Source: Salinibacterium sp. SWN167
GTDB taxonomy: Bacteria > Actinomycetota > Actinomycetes > Actinomycetales > Microbacteriaceae
Direction of reading: 5' to 3'
DNA: 64,000 nucleotides
Assembly: GCF_015864665.1 (NCBI RefSeq)
Contig: NZ_JADYWU010000001.1
Coordinates: 1,178,001 to 1,242,000 of the forward strand
The notes below the pieces were generated by a model. It did not search any database. It saw nothing but the letters and a program-made list of their open reading frames with translations, and had not been told where the DNA came from. A program made the translations under genes and the position numbers. Of the stretch, positions 57,637-64,000 are shown piece by piece; the first letter of the stretch is position 1, and each line of letters begins with the position of its first letter.

Positions 57637-60600
57637 AAATTAAGCTCTCTCTCCGGCGACAGTCAGGTTCGTTGGTCGATATTGTCGTGACCGCCGATTC
57701 AACGGCGACCATCGAAGATGTAGCTCGTGCAATCGCGGAAACCGATCCCATGTCGTCGAGCTATTCACGTGCTACAAGCGCGGTCATGACTCTCTCTGTC
57801 GCGCCACCGACGACGGGCGAATTGGTCGCGCTGCATCCAGATGCGCTAATCGGCGAAGCGGAGATCGGTTCTGGTTTTATCGCCTCCGTCACTGCGGCGG
57901 AGAACCGCAGCAATGCACATGGCGATTCCGGAATCCAGCAGGTCGCTGCGATTCTTCGTGTGTTCTCGGGGCCGGATGCGGGTAGAGAAGTTCCGCTCTC
58001 GGCCGGCCACAGCATTATTGGGCGCGGTGTGGGCGCTGACGTCGAACTGTCAGACCCGTTGGTCTCGAAACGTCACGCGCGGCTCGAGGTCGGTCAGGTA
58101 ATTGAGTTAGTGGACCTCAACTCGGCCAATGGCGTCATGGTTGACGGCGGGATGGTTCCGCGACTCAAAGTGGTCTCCGGGCAGATGATTACGTTGGGGG
58201 ATACAACTGTCACGCTGACCCCCGTCGCTTCTCAAGAGAGCACCGTCGACCCTGTTCTGGAGCGCGGGGGCGCTCTGATGTTCAACAGATCACCGCGAGT
58301 CGAGATTCGCTATCCCGGGACGGTATACCCCTACCCCAAAGTGCCGACCGAGTCTCAACCAAAAATGTTCCCCTGGCCGATGGTGGTCGCCCCGATCATG
58401 CTCGGTATTGCGATGTACACGATTACACAGCGGCCAGCCTCCCTGCTCATGATTTTCATGTCGCCAATGATGATGCTCGGAAACGTGATCAACCAGAAGC
58501 TGCAGGGTGGACAGAAGCTTAAGCAAGAAATCGAGACGTACGAGGTTCAAATAGAGGACCTCGAAGAAGAACTCGCGGAGCAAACTTCGGTTGAACAGGA
58601 ACGTCGGCGTGCGGAAGCCCCGGCGGTGGCTCAAGTGTACGAACAAGCGATGAAGCTTGGTCCGTTGCTCTGGACGAGACGCCCGGAGCATTGGAATTTC
58701 TTGACGCTGAGACTCGGCGTTGGCCGCGCGCTCAGTAGAAACTCAATTGCGGAGTCGACAGACTCCAGCGGTATTCCGAAATATGCCCGTCAAATTGAGA
58801 AGCTGCAACAACGACATAAGTGGATCGATGATGTTCCGTTGGTGGAAACTTTTCCGAGTGCTGGCGCCATCGGAATCGCCGGTTCGCGCGAAACTGCGGC
58901 TGACATCATGCGCGGTTTGGCAGTGCAGCTTTTCGGTCTCCATGCACCCAATGAGCTCATAACAGCCGCCATCGTCGACCCTTCGTGGACCCCCGAGCTG
59001 GAATGGATGAAGTGGCTGCCTCACACCAGCAGCGCACAGTCGCCATTCGCCGATATAGCGCTGGCCGATAGCCAGTCGGCGGGTACTGCTCTGCTCAATG
59101 CGCTCGAGGAAGCAATCTTGCAGCGCACCACCCAGCAGGCTTCGCATCGGGGACCGCTGAAGAGCGGTGAGGGCTCAATGTCTCTCGGCTCGACCGTGGG
59201 GGAAGGGGCGGGTGCTCGCAGCGAGCTGGGCGGCGATCTCGTACTCGTATTGTTCGTTTCTGCGGATGCCCCAGTTGATCGACCGCGTCTGACGCAGGTT
59301 ATCGAGCGCGGCGCTGATTCAGGCATTTACACCATCTTCCTTGCGCCAACGGTTGAGTCGCTTCCTGCCGCTTGCCGCACGTTCATCGATGCAACTCACG
59401 GTCTCGACAATGCCACGGTGGGGTTTGTTCGCTCCGGCGAAGACTTCGCGTCAGTAAAGCTCGAAGGAGTGTCGAGTTCGTACGCTCACGTCTTCGCCAA
59501 AAGGCTTGCTCCCGTTGTCGACTCGAGCTCAGTCGAGACGGATGCGAGTGATATTCCTCGCAGCGTCAACTTGCTGAACTTAGTGGGAACCGAGGCAGCA
59601 GATTCACCGAGCTCGGTTCTTGAGCGCTGGCGTCAGAACAATTCTGTTCTCGACAGGAGTGGGGCGCAGCTCGGCAGGCTCAAGCGTGCCGGGACGCTCA
59701 AAGCGTTCGTCGGTCAGGGAAGTCCCGATGCGATGACGCTCGATCTGCGCACCCAAGGCCCTCACGCGCTTGTCGGCGGCACAACAGGTTCGGGTAAGTC
59801 GGAGTTTTTGCAGGCGTGGGTGCTCGGTATGGCAGCGGAGTACAGTCCGGATCGCGTCACTTTTCTCTTTGTCGATTACAAGGGTGGTTCAGCGTTCGCA
59901 GATTGTGTAGCGCTGCCGCATTGCGTCGGTCTGGTGACTGACTTGAGCCCGCACTTGGTTCGACGGGCACTGACGAGCTTGCGTGCTGAGCTTCACCACC
60001 GTGAGCATTTATTTAACCGAAAGAAGGCGAAAGACCTTCTCGAATTGGAAAAGCGTCGGGATCCAGAAACACCGCCGGCGCTTGTTCTCGTGATCGATGA
60101 GTTTGCGGCTCTTGCTGGCGAAGTACCGGAGTTCGTAGACGGGGTAGTCGATATTGCCCAGCGCGGTCGCTCTCTTGGAATCCACCTCATTATGGCCACG
60201 CAACGTCCGGCAGGAGTGATCAAAGACAACCTTCGAGCGAACACGAACCTCCGTGTTGCGCTTCGAATGGCCGATGAGTCTGACTCGAAGGATGTTGTTG
60301 GCGATCCGATCGCGGGAACGTTCGATCCCTCGATCCCGGGCCGGGGAATCGCGAAGACTGGGCCGGGTCGCTTGGTTTCGTTCCAGTCCGCTTATGCTGG
60401 CGGCTGGACCGGAAGCGCCGTAACGAAGGCAGAAGTGCGTGTCGCTGAATTACGATTTGGAGCGCTTGTCTTGTGGGAGGCGGACGCGGAGCCCGAGTCT
60501 GAGTCGCATGATGAGGACCTGGGGCCCAATGACCAAAAACGTATGGTGAGCAATTTCATTAATGCCACAGGTCTTGCGCGCATTCCCTCTCCGCGGAGGC

Positions 60601-62126
60601 CGTGGCTCGATGATCTCGCCACAACCGTGGACATCGTCAATTTGCCGGTGCAAAGCGACTCACAAATCGTGCTCGGTAAAGCCGATATGCCCGAACGCCA
60701 GTTGCAAGACGCTGTCTACTTCTCCCCAGATCGAGATGGATCGATGCTGGTCTACGGAACGAGCGGATCGGGTAAGTCGGCCACATTGCGGTCGATCGCT
60801 GCGGCATCTGGCATGCGACCTGAACTTGGTGACGTCGAGGTCTACGGCCTTGACTTCGGGTCGGGGTCGCTCCGCTCGCTCGATGCCCTACCGCACGTCG
60901 GGTCGATCATCACTGGCGATGATGCTGAGCGAGTTCAGCGGCTGTTGCGCACTCTCGGCGAAATACTCGACCGCCGCGGCAAGAAATTCAGCGAAGCTAA
61001 TGCGGCCACCTTGAGCGAATATCGCGACATCACCGGGGAGCGAGAGCCACGCGTCCTGCTCCTCATCGATGGGTTCGGGCAGTTCAAAGCGGACTGGGAC
61101 GCCACAACAGCTCGCTTGCCGTTCTACAACGTCTTCATGCGAATCTTGGGGGAGGGGCGCCCACTGGGCGTTCACGTCATTGCGACCGCTGACCGCTCCG
61201 GTAGCGTGCCTTCTGCGGTGAGCGCGAATGTGACGAAGCGTATCGTGCTTCGTCTCGCGGATGAGTCTGCCTACCAAACGGTGGGGGTGCCGAAGGACGT
61301 GCTCGATGAGCATTCACCAGTGGGTCGAGCGATTGTCGATGGGTTCGAGACCCAAATCGCTATTCTTGGCGGTACATCCAACGTCGCAGAGCAATCGAAA
61401 GCACTCGAACGGCTCGCCGCCCATCTTCGCCAGCGAGGAGCTCGTGAGGTGCCAGAGATCGGCGCCCTACCGACGGCGCTGTCTCAGCTCGAACTTCCTT
61501 CGGAAATTGCGGACGAGCCAGTGCTCGGGATCGCAGAAGACACTCTCGCGCCGCGTGGTTTCGAACCGGTCGGCACGTTCTCGATTTCTGGTCCGCCCCA
61601 GAGCGGAAAGACCAACGGGATGAAGTGGATGATCACATCGATGCTCCGCTACGACCCATCCGTGAAGCTCTTCCACTTCGCCGGACGCCGGTCGCAGCTG
61701 AAGGAATTTGTGCCGTGGGTGCGGAGCGCCACCAACGTCGAGGACGCCCGTGCTCTCGCCAAGGAACTTGTTGATCTGGTTCCTGATGAGTCAATTCCTG
61801 GTCGAATCATGATCGTGGTCGAGGGTGTTACGCAGTTCGCGGATACGGATGCGGAACGCGCGATGAAAGAGCTCTTCCAGGCGATAAATCGCAGCGATCA
61901 CTTTCTTATCGGCGATGCTGATATTTCATCGCTGTCGAGCGGTTTCGGCTTTATCGGCGATTTCAAGGCGGGACGCAAGGGAATCGTCATGAAACCAGAC
62001 TCGTACGACGGAGACTCGGTATTTAAGACTCCGTTCCCGAAGGTGAAACGCAGCGACTTTCCACCAGGGCGAGGCATTTTTGTGCAGAACGGTCGTACTG
62101 TCACCGTGCAGACACCGCTGATTTAG
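57633..62126 (+). CDS. Type VII secretion FtsK/SpoIIIE ATPase with N-terminal FHA domain (EssC/EccC-like)
   Basis: A 1497-residue motor of type VII secretion. A ubiquitin-like N-terminus (1-95) is followed by an FHA domain (about 105-190: IIGRGVGADVELSD, SKRHARLEV, DLNSANGVMV), two membrane helices (about 245-288), a coiled coil (about 295-330), then three P-loop ATPase domains with Walker A Lys at K722 (GGTTGSGKSEF), K1048 and K1326 (PPQSGKTNG). Only the first has a full Walker B (D822-E823 in LVIDEF); the second reads LLIDGF, the third VVEG. Length and the FHA domain resemble firmicute EssC more than mycobacterial EccCa/EccCb. GTG start at 57633. Confidence 0.95.
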   Translation: MKIKLSLRRQSGSLVDIVVTADSTATIEDVARAIAETDPMSSSYSRATSAVMTLSVAPPTTGELVALHPDALIGEAEIGSGFIASVTAAENRSNAHGDSGIQQVAAILRVFSGPDAGREVPLSAGHSIIGRGVGADVELSDPLVSKRHARLEVGQVIELVDLNSANGVMVDGGMVPRLKVVSGQMITLGDTTVTLTPVASQESTVDPVLERGGALMFNRSPRVEIRYPGTVYPYPKVPTESQPKMFPWPMVVAPIMLGIAMYTITQRPASLLMIFMSPMMMLGNVINQKLQGGQKLKQEIETYEVQIEDLEEELAEQTSVEQERRRAEAPAVAQVYEQAMKLGPLLWTRRPEHWNFLTLRLGVGRALSRNSIAESTDSSGIPKYARQIEKLQQRHKWIDDVPLVETFPSAGAIGIAGSRETAADIMRGLAVQLFGLHAPNELITAAIVDPSWTPELEWMKWLPHTSSAQSPFADIALADSQSAGTALLNALEEAILQRTTQQASHRGPLKSGEGSMSLGSTVGEGAGARSELGGDLVLVLFVSADAPVDRPRLTQVIERGADSGIYTIFLAPTVESLPAACRTFIDATHGLDNATVGFVRSGEDFASVKLEGVSSSYAHVFAKRLAPVVDSSSVETDASDIPRSVNLLNLVGTEAADSPSSVLERWRQNNSVLDRSGAQLGRLKRAGTLKAFVGQGSPDAMTLDLRTQGPHALVGGTTGSGKSEFLQAWVLGMAAEYSPDRVTFLFVDYKGGSAFADCVALPHCVGLVTDLSPHLVRRALTSLRAELHHREHLFNRKKAKDLLELEKRRDPETPPALVLVIDEFAALAGEVPEFVDGVVDIAQRGRSLGIHLIMATQRPAGVIKDNLRANTNLRVALRMADESDSKDVVGDPIAGTFDPSIPGRGIAKTGPGRLVSFQSAYAGGWTGSAVTKAEVRVAELRFGALVLWEADAEPESESHDEDLGPNDQKRMVSNFINATGLARIPSPRRPWLDDLATTVDIVNLPVQSDSQIVLGKADMPERQLQDAVYFSPDRDGSMLVYGTSGSGKSATLRSIAAASGMRPELGDVEVYGLDFGSGSLRSLDALPHVGSIITGDDAERVQRLLRTLGEILDRRGKKFSEANAATLSEYRDITGEREPRVLLLIDGFGQFKADWDATTARLPFYNVFMRILGEGRPLGVHVIATADRSGSVPSAVSANVTKRIVLRLADESAYQTVGVPKDVLDEHSPVGRAIVDGFETQIAILGGTSNVAEQSKALERLAAHLRQRGAREVPEIGALPTALSQLELPSEIADEPVLGIAEDTLAPRGFEPVGTFSISGPPQSGKTNGMKWMITSMLRYDPSVKLFHFAGRRSQLKEFVPWVRSATNVEDARALAKELVDLVPDESIPGRIMIVVEGVTQFADTDAERAMKELFQAINRSDHFLIGDADISSLSSGFGFIGDFKAGRKGIVMKPDSYDGDSVFKTPFPKVKRSDFPPGRGIFVQNGRTVTVQTPLI

Positions 62127-62209
62127 CCGCACCATGCTGCTGACTTGAGGTTCGAGAATCGGCATGGGTAGTCCTGCCCATTGAACTAAGGTTTCGAGCA
62201 TTGCTAACT

Positions 62210-62215
62210 TATACT
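62210..62215 (+). promoter_or_regulatory. Putative -10 for the small ESX-type protein gene
   Basis: TATACT in the 141-base gap after the ATPase gene is a good -10, with no clear -35. It would give a leader of ~45 nt that carries the Shine-Dalgarno, allowing separate, stronger expression of the small secreted protein. Confidence 0.45.
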
Positions 62216-62267
62216 TCAGGTGGTCCACCAGACGGGCCAATGCAGGCAACGAGGAAGGTTCATACCA

Positions 62268-62555
62268 ATGGCAGATTTCGGCGCATCATATGGCGAGATG
62301 GAAGCAATGGCCGGCAAGCTCAAGGACGCGAGAGAAGACATTCAGGGTCAACTTGATGTTCTCAAGAACTCGGTTGACACGCTTCTCGGCAACGACTTCA
62401 AGACGCAGCACGCCTCGGGCAAGTTCGGCGACGGCTACAACGAGCTCACAACCGGGCTCAAGAACGCGACCGATGGTCTCGGCGACATGGGCGACGCGCT
62501 CAAGGGCATGATGCAGGCGATCCAGGAGCTCGACCAGAAGCTCGCGGGCGCCTAA
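62268..62555 (+). CDS. ESAT-6/WXG100-like small helical protein without the W-x-G motif
   Basis: A 95-residue protein; Shine-Dalgarno GAGGAAGG 10 bases before ATG 62268. Two amphipathic helices (about 8-40 and 50-92) with heptad hydrophobics are separated by the turn LLGNDFKTQHASGKF, where WXG100 proteins have W-x-G. A C-terminal Y-x3-D/E export signal is not seen. The length, gene position after the FtsK ATPase and helical pattern still make it the probable substrate or component, likely forming dimers. It resembles the group annotated as pore-forming ESAT-6 family proteins. A strong hairpin follows. Confidence 0.88.
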   Translation: MADFGASYGEMEAMAGKLKDAREDIQGQLDVLKNSVDTLLGNDFKTQHASGKFGDGYNELTTGLKNATDGLGDMGDALKGMMQAIQELDQKLAGA

Positions 62556-62567
62556 GACACGCTTAAC

Positions 62568-62597
62568 GCGGAGGGCCAGCACACGCCGGCCCTCCGC
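62568..62597 (+). terminator. Hairpin after the ESAT-6-like gene
   Basis: The perfect 10-bp stem GCGGAGGGCC / GGCCCTCCGC (62568-62577 with 62588-62597) lies 12 bases after the stop codon and is followed by CTTCTGTCT, a weak T-rich tail. It could partly terminate and so raise the ratio of the small protein to downstream genes. Confidence 0.65.
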
Positions 62598-62651
62598 CTT
62601 CTGTCTCAACGATCTCAAGCAGCGATTCTGCACTAGTGAAGGGTGTTCGCC

Positions 62652-62957
62652 GTGGGCGACGGAGTTCTCATTAAATACACTGAGCTTAAAGCCGTCGGTG
62701 ATCATCTGAAGAACATTATTGAAGAGCTTAAAGAGGCGTCTAAGCGCTCCAACGGGTTGGAGGCTGCGATCGGCAATCCCTTCGGCCGAACCAAACTGCG
62801 CGAGGCTGCACAAGAGTTTGAAGACGGGTGGGATGACCGTCGCAAGGCTCTTCTCGAAGACATCGAAAAAGTCGAGCAACATGTTGTCGGCGTTCTCGAG
62901 GGCTTTGAAGAGTGGGATAAAGATACGTCCAAAGAGATGGAATCGGCTTCAGAATAG
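62652..62957 (+). CDS. Small helical protein, type VII-associated (WXG/LXG-partner-like)
   Basis: A 101-residue protein starting at GTG 62652 (GAAGGG 9 bases upstream; GTG 62643 is in frame but too close). Two helices are predicted: a first with YTELKAVGDHLKNIIEELKEA, and a long second with EFEDGWDDRRKALLEDIEKVEQHVVGVLEGFEEW. The turn is AIGNPFGRTK. This shape is shared by WXG100 proteins and by the small LXG-associated proteins that chaperone LXG toxins in type VIIb systems. It precedes the large LXG-like gene by 38 bases, so it is probably its partner. Acidic overall. Confidence 0.75.
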   Translation: MGDGVLIKYTELKAVGDHLKNIIEELKEASKRSNGLEAAIGNPFGRTKLREAAQEFEDGWDDRRKALLEDIEKVEQHVVGVLEGFEEWDKDTSKEMESASE

Positions 62958-62995
62958 GCCGGATTACCCACTCGCTCGGGAGATAGAGAAAAGAC

Positions 62996-64000
62996 ATGGA
63001 AGCTTCCCCTCAAGGACGCGAGATCACGACGCTCGACGGCGACGCCGGAGCCATTGTGTCTCGCGCGAAGGACATCACGACACTCGGCGGCCAGATGATT
63101 TCATCGGCAGCGATTCTGAAAGACATTGCAGACGGCGCTGCCGGTCAGCAGGGTCTCGCCTTCGACAAGCTCCAAGAAGTTGTTGGCGATTGCTATGAGG
63201 AATTGAAGTTGGCCGGTGAACGCTACCGCCCAACAGGCTGGGTACTCAAAGATTACGGAACGGTCGTTGCGGAAGTTCAACCCCTCATCAAACGCGCGGT
63301 AGAAAACTGCGAGACCGAATGGGCCGCGTATCGATCGCGGTCTAACGAATTGGGTCTTGCGCAGATGCCCGTGGACACGCCGACGGTTTTTGTTCTGCCT
63401 GGTGAAGCTAGCCCCGATACGGAGCAAGCGCGTCAAGAGGGAATTGATACCGCGCGATCGCTAGCGAATTCCGCGTACGACGAGTGGGCCTCGGAAGCGC
63501 AGGCCTTCGATGCTTATTACGAAACGTGGGAAACTGCGTTCAATCAAGCCGCAGAGCTTATTGGTGATGCGACCGAAGGCGGAATCCAAGACTCCAATTG
63601 GGACGACCTCGACGGTGCCGTTGCTGGCGCTCTCGAAGTGCTCAAGTGGGTCGGCATTGCTCTCGCGGTTCTGGGTGTTATCGTCGGCGGTCCCTTCATC
63701 GCGGCCCTAGCAGCCATCGTCGCGATCGCGACACTTCTATTGACGATTTACGCTTTCTCTCGCGGAAATGCGAGTGTTCTCGACCTGGTCTTGGCCGGGG
63801 TCTCGGTCGTACCCTTCGGGAGCCTGGGAAAGCTATTTGGCGGAAATAAGCTGGGGTTCGTTGACGACATGGCGGGCGGCCTTCTTACCTCTGGAGGACG
63901 TGCGAATATCGTGGGTGACTTTCGGGCGATAAATTCAGGGTTCAACGCTGGTTTCGGATTCGCACAGGGCGGGGTTGCTAAGCAAGTTTTCGGCGGCCTT
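62996..64000 (+). CDS. Large LXG-like protein, probable type VII effector, cut by window end
   Basis: The frame from ATG 62996 is open to base 64000, giving 335 residues with no stop. Residues 1-205 are nearly all helical and acidic, with periodic Trp (DYGTVVAEVQPLIKRAV, TEWAAYRS, YDEWASEAQAFDAYYETW), like the N-terminal targeting domain of LXG proteins. A hydrophobic pair of helices follows (about 216-256, VGIALAVLGVIVGGPFIAAL), then DLVLAGVSVVPFGSLGKLFGG, a pre-toxin phrase common in polymorphic toxins. The C-terminal domain, which would show toxin activity, lies beyond the window. An immunity gene would be expected next. Confidence 0.8.
   Translation, partial: MEASPQGREITTLDGDAGAIVSRAKDITTLGGQMISSAAILKDIADGAAGQQGLAFDKLQEVVGDCYEELKLAGERYRPTGWVLKDYGTVVAEVQPLIKRAVENCETEWAAYRSRSNELGLAQMPVDTPTVFVLPGEASPDTEQARQEGIDTARSLANSAYDEWASEAQAFDAYYETWETAFNQAAELIGDATEGGIQDSNWDDLDGAVAGALEVLKWVGIALAVLGVIVGGPFIAALAAIVAIATLLLTIYAFSRGNASVLDLVLAGVSVVPFGSLGKLFGGNKLGFVDDMAGGLLTSGGRANIVGDFRAINSGFNAGFGFAQGGVAKQVFGGL

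Overview
The window reads as one strand-switching stretch of a chromosome from a moderately high-GC actinobacterium, most likely a member of the Microbacteriaceae. The reasons are the FAH-protein/gltX adjacency, the CmtR-type metal regulator, MmyB-type XRE regulators, many apparently leaderless genes with a TANNNT -10 element 6-7 nt before the start codon, and a PP2C/kinase/FHA/MoxR/DUF58/transglutaminase-like cluster joined to type VII secretion genes. The genus is an inference; no 16S or ribosomal gene is present.

Layout. 1-8 kb: an FAH-family enzyme, gltX, a thioredoxin-reductase-like flavoprotein, a PadR regulator with its membrane-protein partner, tRNA-Gln, two small unknowns, a lipoprotein, and a MarR-MFS efflux pair. 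8-16 kb: a carboxylate/sugar-acid catabolic region with a TctABC importer, IclR and GntR regulators, an RraA-like aldolase, an alpha-ketoglutarate-semialdehyde-type dehydrogenase and an SDR; two copies of the palindrome TTGGTATACCA mark a probable GntR regulon. 16-20 kb: a multi-span membrane protein, a small anchored protein and a CPA1 Na+/H+ antiporter. 20-25 kb: a branched-chain amino-acid ABC operon with a LivM-LivG fusion and an intercistronic hairpin. 25-35 kb: a TetR-EmrB/QacA pair, a metallo-hydrolase, a lipid kinase, a lipoprotein, tRNA-Glu, an alpha/beta hydrolase, three MmyB-type genes (one without its HTH) and a DszC-like flavoenzyme. 35-39 kb: a cmtR-P1B ATPase-DsbA-like operon and a TerC gene behind a yybP-ykoY (Mn2+) riboswitch. 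39-41.4 kb: an amino-acid dehydrogenase, a repeat-bearing DUF3592-like protein, and a decayed tandem copy of the dehydrogenase.

41.4-64 kb is the most remarkable part: about 22 kb, all on the plus strand. It encodes a PP2C phosphatase, an FHA protein, a Ser/Thr kinase, an FHA-HTH protein, a 1866-residue exported Ig-like/Fn3 protein, MoxR, DUF58, a transglutaminase-like membrane protein that has lost its catalytic Cys and His, an RDD-FHA membrane protein, an EssC/EccC-type FtsK ATPase with its own FHA domain, an ESAT-6-like protein lacking W-x-G, a second small helical protein, and the N-terminal part of a large LXG-like protein cut by the window end. The gene order recalls the PFNA cluster of Bifidobacterium (kinase, fn3, AAA ATPase, DUF58, transglutaminase, PP2C) but here it runs directly into a single-ATPase type VII module. 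My working model is a phosphorylation-controlled, cell-surface-anchored type VII export system; that model is inference.

Tandem operons with 1-4 bp overlaps are the rule. No CRISPR array, insertion sequence, prophage or rRNA was seen.
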